DNA of 8,402 nt from DASVDK01 sp036381125 [NCBI: Thermodesulfobacteriota bacterium] (lineage in GTDB: Bacteria; DASVDK01), in assembly GCA_036381125.1 (NCBI GenBank), contig DASVDK010000152.1, forward strand, positions 1 to 8,402, in the 5' to 3' direction. Shown here piece after piece: positions 1 through 6,825 of this stretch (its first letter is position 1; each line of letters opens with the position of its first letter). The notes under the pieces are model-generated. The model had not been told where the DNA came from and did no database searches. It saw only the letters and a program-made list of their open reading frames with translations. The translations under genes were made by a program, and so were the position numbers.

Positions 1-117
1 GAGGTCGCGGCGGCCATCCTCGGTCTCGGCAGCGCCGCCGGCCTGCGCGTCCGCAAGACCGCCGTCCGCCTTCGGGACGCGGCGGTCGTCCAGGCTACCG
101 AGACGCCCGGGGCGTAA
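1..117 (+). CDS. C-terminal end of an unrecognised protein (5' end outside window)
   Basis: Frame 1 is open from the window edge to a TAA at 115-117 and gives 38 residues: a short alanine/leucine-rich stretch with LGLGSAAG, an arginine-rich part (RVRKTAVRLRD), and an ATETPGA tail. The codon pattern (G or C in nearly all third positions) matches the genes downstream, which supports real coding. I do not recognise the family from this fragment. In several bacteria a radical-SAM protein sits just upstream of RNase E/G, but nothing in these residues confirms that here. The gene runs in the same direction as rng but is separated from it by about 540 bp of repeat-rich DNA, so the two need not share a transcript. 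Confidence 0.5.
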   Translation, partial: EVAAAILGLGSAAGLRVRKTAVRLRDAAVVQATETPGA

Positions 118-128
118 GGAGCGACTCC

Positions 129-161
129 GCCCCTCCCCCGACAACCCCTCCGGGTCGTCGG
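129..161 (+). repeat. Repeat block B, copy 1
   Basis: This 33-bp block matches positions 361-393 at 30 of 33 bases. Its core CCGACAACCCCTCC is close to the reverse complement of the GGGGAGGTTGTCAGG core of block A. B and A therefore behave as imperfect inverted repeats at the two ends of each module. Confidence 0.75.
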
Positions 162-191
162 CTGGCGCGGCCAGGCCGAGCCTCCCGCCGG

Positions 192-231
192 CAGGACCGG
201 GGACGGCGCGCAGGAGAGGCGTCGGCAGGGG
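192..231 (+). repeat. Repeat block C, copy 1
   Basis: About 40 bp, starting CAGGACCG and ending GTCGGCAGGGG, matches 463-503 with a handful of substitutions and a one-base length difference. It lies between blocks B and A in both modules, which is why the pair is read as a diverged tandem duplication. Confidence 0.6.
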
Positions 232-265
232 CGCGATGCTCCGGTGACCGGGCGAGCGCATCCGG

Positions 266-333
266 AGCGGAGGCCCGGCTTTGCCGGGCCGGAGCGCGCG
301 AGAAAGGGGAGGTTGTCAGGAGGGGGGCGGAGC
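266..333 (+). repeat. Repeat block A, copy 1
   Basis: This 68-bp block is identical to 581-648 except for C at 299 versus T at 614. It contains a perfect hairpin (272-290, 8-bp stem, TTT loop) and then GGTTGTCAGG at 311-320. Unlike copy 2, the arm that would complete a hairpin after position 333 is missing; the flank continues with unrelated sequence. Confidence 0.9.
272..290. repeat. Perfect hairpin inside block A, copy 1
   Basis: GGCCCGGC (272-279) and GCCGGGCC (283-290) are perfect inverted copies around a TTT loop. There is no T-run after it, so it is not a classical terminator. The same hairpin recurs at 587-605. Confidence 0.85.
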
Positions 334-341
334 GGCGTGGA

Positions 342-374
342 GTCAGGGGAGGGACCTGCGGCCCCTCCCCTGAC
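342..374. repeat. 12-bp perfect inverted repeat overlapping block B, copy 2
   Basis: GTCAGGGGAGGG (342-353) pairs perfectly with CCCTCCCCTGAC (363-374) across a 9-nt loop. The right arm can instead pair with 311-320 of block A copy 1: GGTTGTCAGG is complementary to 369-378. The two foldings exclude each other. Confidence 0.85.
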
Positions 375-393
375 AACCCCTCCGGGCCATCGG
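361..393 (+). repeat. Repeat block B, copy 2
   Basis: Second copy of the 33-bp block at 129-161, with three differences. Its CCTGACAACC (369-378) is the exact reverse complement of GGTTGTCAGG in both A copies (311-320 and 626-635). Together with A copy 2 it brackets the second module (361-648) with imperfect inverted ends. Confidence 0.75.
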
Positions 394-405
394 TTGCCTG
401 GATCA

Positions 406-432
406 CCCCGCGAAGCCTTCGGCTTCGCGGGG
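406..432. repeat. Perfect 12-bp hairpin with TTC loop
   Basis: CCCCGCGAAGCC (406-417) and GGCTTCGCGGGG (421-432) are exact inverted copies around TTC. This would be very stable as RNA. No T-run follows. It has no counterpart in module 1, so it is an addition to module 2. Confidence 0.85.
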
Positions 433-455
433 GCCCCGATCAGAAGCCGCGGCGC

Positions 456-473
456 CCTCGGTCAGGACCGAGG
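456..473. repeat. Palindrome at the start of block C, copy 2
   Basis: CCTCGGTC (456-463) and GACCGAGG (466-473) are exact inverted copies separated by AG. The right arm overlaps block C copy 2. An 18-bp palindrome like this can be a small hairpin or a dyad for a dimeric protein; nothing visible decides between them. Confidence 0.65.
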
Positions 474-503
474 ACCGTGCGCAGGAGACCTTGTCGGCAG
501 GGG
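463..503 (+). repeat. Repeat block C, copy 2
   Basis: Diverged second copy of the block at 192-231. It shares CAGGACCG, GCGCAGGAGA and the terminal GTCGGCAGGGG. The spacing to the neighbouring A block is longer than in module 1 because of a large extra hairpin at 499-539. Confidence 0.6.
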
Positions 504-539
504 GCCGGCGCGCCGCCGACGGCCAGGCGCCGGCCCCCT
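499..539. repeat. 13-bp perfect inverted repeat with 15-nt loop
   Basis: Positions 499-511 (AGGGGGCCGGCGC) pair perfectly with 527-539 (GCGCCGGCCCCCT). The 15-base loop is itself GC-rich and could form a short inner helix. It is one of the most stable predicted structures in the leader and is absent from module 1. Confidence 0.85.
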
Positions 540-580
540 CTCGGGACCGGGCGGCCCGCTCGTCGAAGCGGCCCCTCTGA

Positions 581-648
581 AGCGGAGGCCCGGCTTTGCC
601 GGGCCGGAGCGCGTGAGAAAGGGGAGGTTGTCAGGAGGGGGGCGGAGC
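581..648 (+). repeat. Repeat block A, copy 2
   Basis: Copy of 266-333, 67 of 68 bases identical, exactly 315 bp downstream. Near-identity in a non-coding region where flanking blocks have diverged suggests a recent duplication, gene conversion or a conserved element. Copy 2 runs directly into the hairpin preceding rng. Confidence 0.9.
587..605. repeat. Perfect hairpin inside block A, copy 2
   Basis: GGCCCGGC (587-594), TTT loop, GCCGGGCC (598-605). Identical to the hairpin at 272-290. Confidence 0.85.
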
Positions 649-660
649 CCCCCTCTTGAC
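630..660 (+). promoter_or_regulatory. Start-proximal hairpin of the rng leader, burying a Shine-Dalgarno-like AGGAGG
   Basis: Positions 630-643 pair with 647-660 over 14 positions, one of them a G-T (G-U) pair, around a GGA loop. The only strong Shine-Dalgarno-like string near rng, AGGAGG at 633-638, lies in the left arm and is paired. It is also 26 nt from the ATG at 665, which is too far for normal use. Four bases separate the hairpin from the start codon. E. coli rne is known to be autoregulated through a structured 5' leader. A comparable role here is an inference from position, and the hairpin could instead be only a repeat that landed there. Confidence 0.55.
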
Positions 661-664
661 TCGT

Positions 665-2295
<1,631 letters not shown>

Positions 2296-2299
<4 letters not shown>

Positions 2300-3171
2300 C
2301 CCCTGCGGCCCGGGGGTCCTGCCTCGTCGCCGCCGCGGCGGTCTGCTGGGGCGCCCAGCCGACGCTCACGAAGCTCCTCTTCGTGCAGCGGCTCGGGCCG
2401 GTGGAGCTGTCGGCGCTTCGCGCCGTCATCGCCCTCGCCCTTCTCGCCGGCCTGCTGGCCGCGGCGGCGCCGAAGCGGCTCCTGGTCGCCCGCACCGACC
2501 TCCCCCTCCTCGCCCTCTTCGGCGTGGCCGGCATGGCGCTCGTCAACTGGGCCTACTTCGTCAACATCCGCCACAACACCGTGGCGACCGCCGTCCTGCT
2601 CGCGCAGACCGCGCCGGTCATCGTGGCGCCGCTCTCGGCCGTCCTCTTCCGGGAGCGGATCGGCCGTCGCGTCCGGGCCGCCTGCGCCCTCTCGGTGCTC
2701 GGCGCCCTCGTCATGGTGAGCGGAGGCGGCGCCGGGCCCCTGGCGCTCAACGTCACCGGGCTGGCCGCCGGCCTCTTCTGCGCCCTCGCCTACGCCGTCT
2801 ACACGCTCCTCGGCAAGCGGGTGCTCGTGCGTCACGACGCCTCGACGGTGCTCGTCTACGCCCTCCTCTTCGCGACCCTCTTCTGGGGGGTCGTCGCCCC
2901 GCGGGCCTACCGGGACGTGCCGGACCTGACGCGGGACGCCTGGGCCGGGCTCCTCGCCCTCTCGACCGTGTCGACGCTCGTCCCCTTCGCCCTCTCCCTG
3001 CGCGGGATGTCGCTCCTTGCGCCGACGCGCGCGGCGATCATGCTGACGCTCGAGCCGGTCGCGGCGATCGTCATCGCCTGGCTCGCGCTCGGCGAGCCGC
3101 TCGGCCCCTTCGAGGCCGCCGGCGGCGCCCTCGTCGTCGGCGCCGCCCTCCTCGTTCAGAGGCAGGCGTGA
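2296..3171 (+). CDS. EamA/DMT-superfamily membrane transporter
   Basis: 291-residue integral membrane protein with about ten hydrophobic segments in two repeated halves, the layout of the drug/metabolite transporter (EamA, RhaT-like) family. The first half ends with APVIVAPLSAVLFRERIG (106-123) and the second with LEPVAAIVIAWLALGEPLG (252-270). These are the paired family signatures in which a charged residue or a glutamate follows the ninth or fourth helix. Such proteins usually export amino acids, metabolites or drugs by exchange with ions; the substrate cannot be read from the sequence. The ATG at 2296 overlaps the rng stop as ATGA, and the reading frame stays open far upstream only because of the GC-rich composition. 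Its TGA overlaps the GTG of the next gene. A family call is secure, a function beyond small-molecule transport is not. Confidence 0.93.
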
Positions 3172-3905
3172 GTCTGCCGATGCGATCGGCCCTGCTCCTC
3201 CACGGCTTCACGGGCGACCCCTGGGAGATGGGCCCCCTCGGCGCCGCCCTCGCGGCGGCCGGCTTCCGCGTCGAGACGCCGCGGCTGCCTGGGCACGACG
3301 GCACCCCGGAGGCGCTCGAGCGGGCGACGCGGGCCGACTGGACGCAGGCCGTCGGCAACGCCTTCGATCGCCTGGCCGCCTCCGGCGGGCCGGTCTGCGT
3401 GGCGGGGCTCTCGATGGGCGCCTTGCTCGCGCTGGAGCTGGCGGCCGGGCGCGGCCTCGCCGTGGCGGGCCTCGCCCTCATGGCCACGCCGCTCCGGTTC
3501 GTCGGGCGGTCCCGGCTCTACGGCTGGCTCCTGCCGCGCCTCGGCGTGCGCGAGCGCTGGCGCTTCGCCGACAAGGGACCGCGCGACGTGCTCGACCAGG
3601 CCGCGGTGGCCGGCTCGCCCCACACGCCGAAGATCCCGGCGCGGGCGTTCATCGAGCTGGAGGCGCTCCGCCGCAGCGTCGTGCGGGGCCTCGCCGCGGT
3701 GCGCTCCCCCGCGCTCGTCGTCCACGCCCGCAGGGACCACACCGCCTGGCCGGGGAGCGTCGAGGTGCTCGAGCGGCGCCTCGGGGGCCCGGTCGAGACG
3801 CTCTGGCTCGACCGGGCCCATCATCTCGTAACCGTGGACGTGGAGAAGGACCTCGTATGCGAGTCCGTGGTGCGCTTCTTCGATCGCGTCGCCGGGGGCC
3901 GATGA
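3168..3905 (+). CDS. Alpha/beta-hydrolase, Est30-like carboxylesterase
   Basis: 245-residue cytoplasmic alpha/beta-hydrolase. It has the oxyanion-hole motif LLHGFTG (10-16), the nucleophile elbow GLSMG with Ser82, an acid residue at Asp190 (VVHARRD) and a histidine at 219 followed by LVTVD, which together give the Ser-Asp-His triad of the Est30/monoacylglycerol-lipase group. Length is normal for Est30-type enzymes (about 250). It likely hydrolyses medium-chain or short-chain carboxyl esters; natural substrate unknown. The GTG at 3168 overlaps the transporter stop as GTGA; an in-frame ATG at 3180 is an alternative that would lose four residues. The stop codon overlaps the nth ATG. Being third in an operon with RNase and DNA repair genes does not reveal its role. 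Confidence 0.92.
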   Translation: MSLPMRSALLLHGFTGDPWEMGPLGAALAAAGFRVETPRLPGHDGTPEALERATRADWTQAVGNAFDRLAASGGPVCVAGLSMGALLALELAAGRGLAVAGLALMATPLRFVGRSRLYGWLLPRLGVRERWRFADKGPRDVLDQAAVAGSPHTPKIPARAFIELEALRRSVVRGLAAVRSPALVVHARRDHTAWPGSVEVLERRLGGPVETLWLDRAHHLVTVDVEKDLVCESVVRFFDRVAGGR

Positions 3906-4558
3906 CGACGCGCGAGGCGACCGCCGCCCTCCGGGTGCTGCGCGCCGCCTCCGCCGCCTGGGACGTGCCGTCGGTCTCGTTCGTCGCCGAGAACTCCGGG
4001 TCCCCTTTCCAGATCCTGATCGCGACGGTCCTCTCGCTCAGGACCCAGGACTCGACGACCATCCACGCCGCGCGTCGGCTCTTCGCGCTCGCCTCCGACC
4101 CGCGGGCGATGCTCGCCCTCGACGAGGCGACGATCGCGAAGGCGATCTACCCGGTCGGCTTCTACCGGCAGAAGGCCGGCCAGATCCGGGAGATCTGCCG
4201 GATCCTCCTCGAGCGATACGGGGGCGAGGTGCCGCGCGACCTCGACGCGCTCCTCGAGCTGCCGGGGGTCGGGCGCAAGACCGCGAACCTGGTCGTGAGC
4301 CTCGGCTACGGCCTGCCCGGCATCTGCGTCGACACCCACGTCCACCGCATCACCAACCGGTGGGGGTACGTCGAGACCCGGACGCCGGAGGAGACGGAGA
4401 AGGCGCTCCGGGCGAAGCTGCCTCGACCCTACTGGATCGAGATCAACCGGCTGCTCGTGCAGTTCGGCCAGGGGATCTGCCGTCCGATCTCGCCGCGGTG
4501 CTCGACCTGCCCGGTGGCGAGGTGGTGCCGGCGGGTAGGCGTGACGCGCGCGCGCTGA
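3902..4558 (+). CDS. nth: Endonuclease III (DNA glycosylase/AP lyase)
   Basis: 218-residue bifunctional base-excision repair enzyme that removes oxidised pyrimidines and cuts at the abasic site. The helix-hairpin-helix LPGVGRKTANLV (120-131) contains the expected catalytic lysine K126, and VDTHVHRI (143-150) contains the catalytic aspartate D144. The [4Fe-4S] ligands C193, C200, C203 and C209 show the exact C-x6-C-x2-C-x5-C spacing. The motif near the N-terminus reads LSLRTQD (45-51-ish), where E. coli Nth has LSAQATD; this variant form is known in other Nth branches. ATG 3902 is chosen because it overlaps the esterase stop (ATGA), has GGGGG just upstream and gives the usual length; an upstream ATG at 3857 would add 15 arginine-rich residues. 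Last gene of the plus-strand operon. Confidence 0.96.
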   Translation: MTTREATAALRVLRAASAAWDVPSVSFVAENSGSPFQILIATVLSLRTQDSTTIHAARRLFALASDPRAMLALDEATIAKAIYPVGFYRQKAGQIREICRILLERYGGEVPRDLDALLELPGVGRKTANLVVSLGYGLPGICVDTHVHRITNRWGYVETRTPEETEKALRAKLPRPYWIEINRLLVQFGQGICRPISPRCSTCPVARWCRRVGVTRAR

Positions 4559-4560
4559 CG

Positions 4561-4592
4561 GGCGGCCCGGCGCGCCGCTCGCACCGGGCGCC
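4561..4592. terminator. Possible bidirectional terminator hairpin between convergent operons
   Basis: In the 35-bp gap between nth and the glutaredoxin-like gene, GGC-G-GCCCGG (4561-4570) can pair with CCGGGC-GCC (4584-4592): nine base pairs with one bulged G and a 13-nt loop. No T-run follows on either strand, so any termination would be through a GC hairpin alone or Rho. The position between two converging transcripts is the main support. Confidence 0.3.
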
Positions 4593-4593
4593 G

Positions 4594-4836
4594 CTACCCC
4601 TCGAGCAGCTCGGCCCAGGCCGCCTCGTCGTAGCCGGCCGCGTACGCGCGGCCGCGGACGAGCGTGGGGATCCGCTGCTGCCCGGTGAGCGCGATCAGCT
4701 CGCTCATCGCCTTGTGGTCGGCGACCACGTTGCGCACCTCGTACGGCACGCCGCGCGCGTCGAGGAAGCGGAGCGCGCGGTCCCGCCAGGTGGGGGTGTT
4801 CGAGACGTAGACGGTCACGGGTGCGGTCGGTGCCAT
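4594..4836 (-). CDS. Glutaredoxin-fold protein without any cysteine
   Basis: 80-residue small protein of the glutaredoxin/NrdH type: beta strand VTVYVS (7-12), helix RALRFLDARG (20-29), strand VPYEVRNV, and the cis-proline loop QQRIPTLV (53-60) that normally contacts the thiol substrate. Aligned without gaps, the redox CxxC falls on P15-T-W-R18, and no cysteine occurs anywhere, so it cannot act as a thiol oxidoreductase by the usual mechanism. It may bind a partner or a thiol compound, or be a decayed copy kept in an operon. The ATG at 4836 is supported by GGAGGA at 4848-4853, directly after the stop of the cytochrome gene. It is the last gene of the minus-strand operon. Confidence 0.8.
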   Translation of the reverse strand: MAPTAPVTVYVSNTPTWRDRALRFLDARGVPYEVRNVVADHKAMSELIALTGQQRIPTLVRGRAYAAGYDEAAWAELLEG

Positions 4837-4847
4837 CGCGAGTCGTG

Positions 4848-4856
4848 TCCTCCCTA
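4848..4856 (-). promoter_or_regulatory. Ribosome binding site overlapping/abutting the cytochrome stop
   Basis: On the minus strand, TAG (stop of the cytochrome gene) runs straight into GGAGGA, 11 nt before the ATG at 4836. It is one of the clearest Shine-Dalgarno sites in the window and fixes the start of the glutaredoxin-like gene. Confidence 0.65.
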
Positions 4857-6359
4857 GAGGGTTCTCAGGTACGCGAGGAGATCCTCGATCTGCGCCGCCG
4901 TCAGGTCGAAGAAGGCCGGCATCCCCCGGGCGCCGGCGCGGATCGTTCGCACGACGGCCTCCGGCTCGCGTGGGCCTCCCGCGCGCGGCCGCTCGAAGAG
5001 GCCGGCCAGGCCGGGCCCGAGCGGCCCAGGCCCTCGTCCCCGCGGGTCGTGGCAGATGGCGCAGCGTAGCTCGAAGATCTCCCGTCCGAGCTCGGCCGAG
5101 CCGCGGGTCCGCGCGCCCGGAGGGCGGCCCATGTCCACCAGGCGGTCGCGGGCGAGCCAGGCCAGGTACGCGCCGACCGCCACCGAGTCGGGGCTCGCGG
5201 GCGGCCCCAGGCGCGGGGCCCCGAGCGGGTCCTCCCGGTCCACCGTGGCGAGGTGCCCGGTCAGGAACTCCTCGAGCGTGGCCACCCGTCCCAGCTCCGG
5301 CACGAACCGGGGAAAGAGCGCCGCGCTCCCGACGATCTCCGGCGCCGACCCGCCGGCGCCGCCGGCGCCGTGGCAGCCGCCGCAGGCGCCCCGATCGGCC
5401 CGGCCCGGCGCGCCGTCCGCCACGACGCGGCCGCGGGCGACCACCGCTTCGAGCCGCTCGAGGTCCTCGGCCGGCGGGAGCGGGTACGCCCGGCCGGGCG
5501 CCATCGGCGCCCCGTCGGCGCGCCAGGCGAGGTAGCTCACCAGGTCGTCGTTGCCGGGCGCCGGGCCGGCGCCGGTCACGGGGCCGCCCGACCGCCGGCG
5601 CCAGTACGCCACGGCCTGCTCGAAGCTCACCACGCCCGCCTCGGGCCGGAAGAGCGGCACCTGGGGGAACGCCCCCCACCAGGCGCGCACCTCGACGTCG
5701 CTGCGATGACAGGCGGGACAGCCCTCCGCCTCCCAGCGCTCGGCTCCGCGCTCCACCGCGTCGCGCACCCGCGAGTCGAGCGCGGCGAGCGGCTTGCCGG
5801 GGCGTCCCTCGCCCAGGACCGGGTCGGGTCCCGCGGGCATGCGCTCGGCGGCCCCCGGCTGCGCGTCCGCCGCCGCGGACGGTTCGGTCCGGGGCTCCCT
5901 CGGCCCGGGCCCGCCGCTCTGCGGCGGCGACGCGGACGGCCGCAGGACGACGGCCGAGGCGCGAAGCGGACGACGTGCGGGGTCGGGCGGGCGCACGGCC
6001 GCGAGGTACGACACGATGGTCGACCGATCGGCGTCGGTCAGGCCGGTGACCTCGCCGACGGCGTACCGTGACACGTGCCGCGCGACGGTCGCCGCCCACT
6101 CGTCCTCGGTGCCGCCGGCCGCGAGCGTCCGGTCGAGCGCGTGACAGGTCGTGCAGTGCCGGTCGAGCAGCGCGAGGCCGGGCGGCGCCGCCGCCGGACT
6201 CCCGGCGCCCCCCGGCACCGGGCGCGCCCCGCACCCGCCGGCGACCCAGGCCGCCGTCACGAGGAGGACGGCCGGCACGAGACGGCCGGACCGCCGGAGT
6301 CGGCGGGCGAGGCCCGCAGCGGGCGGAGGCCGGTCCGCCCGCCGTCGAAGCCGCCTCAG
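4854..6359 (-). CDS. Tetrahaem cytochrome c lipoprotein with SoxA/TsdA-like middle domains
   Basis: Exported electron carrier with four CxxCH haem sites. Numbered from the GTG at 6278 (474 residues) they are C42-TT-CH, C187-PA-CH, C299-GG-CH and C406-AI-CH. A hydrophobic stretch ending in VAGGC (12-16) is a lipobox, so the mature protein should be anchored to a membrane facing the periplasm. Domain 1 resembles small sulfite-dehydrogenase-type cytochromes; domains 2 and 3 share FP...G-V-(S/T)-(F/L)-E and YLAW patterns with SoxA/TsdA; domain 4 is class I-like with GMPAF (M453 as likely sixth ligand). A proline/alanine-rich linker lies at about 98-160. The start is uncertain: GTG 6278 leaves no positive n-region, whereas CTG 6359 overlaps the preceding stop as CTGA and adds an arginine-rich n-region. 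No ATG fits. The extent given uses CTG. Confidence 0.85.
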   Translation of the reverse strand: MRRLRRRADRPPPAAGLARRLRRSGRLVPAVLLVTAAWVAGGCGARPVPGGAGSPAAAPPGLALLDRHCTTCHALDRTLAAGGTEDEWAATVARHVSRYAVGEVTGLTDADRSTIVSYLAAVRPPDPARRPLRASAVVLRPSASPPQSGGPGPREPRTEPSAAADAQPGAAERMPAGPDPVLGEGRPGKPLAALDSRVRDAVERGAERWEAEGCPACHRSDVEVRAWWGAFPQVPLFRPEAGVVSFEQAVAYWRRRSGGPVTGAGPAPGNDDLVSYLAWRADGAPMAPGRAYPLPPAEDLERLEAVVARGRVVADGAPGRADRGACGGCHGAGGAGGSAPEIVGSAALFPRFVPELGRVATLEEFLTGHLATVDREDPLGAPRLGPPASPDSVAVGAYLAWLARDRLVDMGRPPGARTRGSAELGREIFELRCAICHDPRGRGPGPLGPGLAGLFERPRAGGPREPEAVVRTIRAGARGMPAFFDLTAAQIEDLLAYLRTL

Positions 6360-6823
6360 CGCCCCGCCCCGGGCGCGGCCGGCACGCCGGAAACGCCACG
6401 GATGACGGCGAGGTCTCCGGGCCTCACGTCGTGGGCCGCGCAGAAGCCGGCGTTCACCTCGAGCACGTAGCGGACCGGCACCGGCACCGACCGGGGTGTC
6501 TCCGTGAAGGGCTCCGCCCGCTCGACGCACCCCCGAATGCGGCCGTCGCCGCCGATGAAGAGCATGTCGAGCGGGATGCGGGTGTTCTTCATCCAGAAGC
6601 TCTGCACCGCCTCGTCCTCGAAGACGAAGAGCATGCCGGCCGAGGCCGGCAGGTGGTCGCGATGCATGAGGCCGACCTGCCGCTCCTGCGGCGTGTCGGC
6701 CACCTCGACCGTCACCGTCACCGGCCGGCCGCCCGAGGGGCGGACCTCGACCGTCGGCCGCCACTGGGCCGATGCCGCGGGCGGGAGCGCGAGGAGCAGG
6801 ACGAGCGCCGCGAGGGCGCGCAC
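6356..6823 (-). CDS. Secreted DUF192 family protein
   Basis: 155 residues with a Sec signal peptide (MRALAALVLLLALPPAASA, cleavage about 19/20) and one DUF192 domain. Family signatures are clear: QVGLMHRDHLP (49-59), GMLFVF (63-68), SFWMKNTRIPLDMLFI (75-90), then the P-rich segment and YVLEVNAG (119-126). DUF192 proteins are small beta-barrel proteins, commonly exported; their biochemical role is not established. The start is GTG at 6823, two bases after the stop of the regulator gene; this gives a well-formed signal peptide. Its TGA at 6356-6358 sits inside a CTGA that may start the cytochrome. Its tight position between a Crp-type regulator and a cytochrome hints at a role in the cell envelope under the same control. 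Confidence 0.92.
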   Translation of the reverse strand: MRALAALVLLLALPPAASAQWRPTVEVRPSGGRPVTVTVEVADTPQERQVGLMHRDHLPASAGMLFVFEDEAVQSFWMKNTRIPLDMLFIGGDGRIRGCVERAEPFTETPRSVPVPVRYVLEVNAGFCAAHDVRPGDLAVIRGVSGVPAAPGAGR

Positions 6824-6825
6824 GT

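Larger units (their letters stand above)
118..664. other. Non-coding, hairpin-rich leader with a duplicated module
   Basis: This 547-bp gap between the upstream stop codon and the rng ATG contains no credible gene. Long open frames cross it on both strands, but they continue out of frame through rng, as expected for GC-rich DNA. It holds three blocks that each occur twice in the same order (B at 129 and 361, C at 192 and 463, A at 266 and 581), and inverted repeats at 272-290, 342-374, 406-432, 456-473, 499-539, 587-605 and 630-660. No hairpin is followed by a T-run, so none is a textbook terminator. I found no convincing -35/-10 promoter pair. The region is best read as a cluster of REP/BIME-like or MITE-like repeats that also forms the 5' leader of the rng operon. 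Confidence 0.7.

Noticed and set aside
95-406. A minus-strand frame of about 100 codons through the repeat region
   Set aside because: Its residues come from the repeat blocks; a similar stretch also appears in the frame over copy 2 because the A copies are 315 bp (a multiple of three) apart. No start signal or family support.
406-432. Intrinsic terminator for the upstream gene
   Set aside because: The hairpin is strong but is followed by GGCCCC and not by a T-run, and it lies nearly 300 bp past the stop codon.
656-664. TTG at 656 as the start of RNase E/G
   Set aside because: It lies inside the 3' arm of the hairpin, adds only MTR before the family-typical MSNELVINVT, and ATG 665 matches the usual N-terminus.
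118-664. CRISPR array or tRNA/rRNA gene in the repeat region
   Set aside because: There are only two copies of each block, at irregular spacing and without unique spacers of constant length; no cloverleaf or rRNA-like sequence is visible.
4780-4790. Selenocysteine in place of the missing cysteine of the glutaredoxin-like protein
   Set aside because: The codon near the site is TGG (Trp), not TGA, and the ungapped alignment puts the redox positions on Pro15 and Arg18, not on the Trp.
6360-6764. ATG at 6764 as the start of the cytochrome
   Set aside because: It would place about 135 residues of out-of-frame DUF192 sequence before the signal peptide and lipobox.
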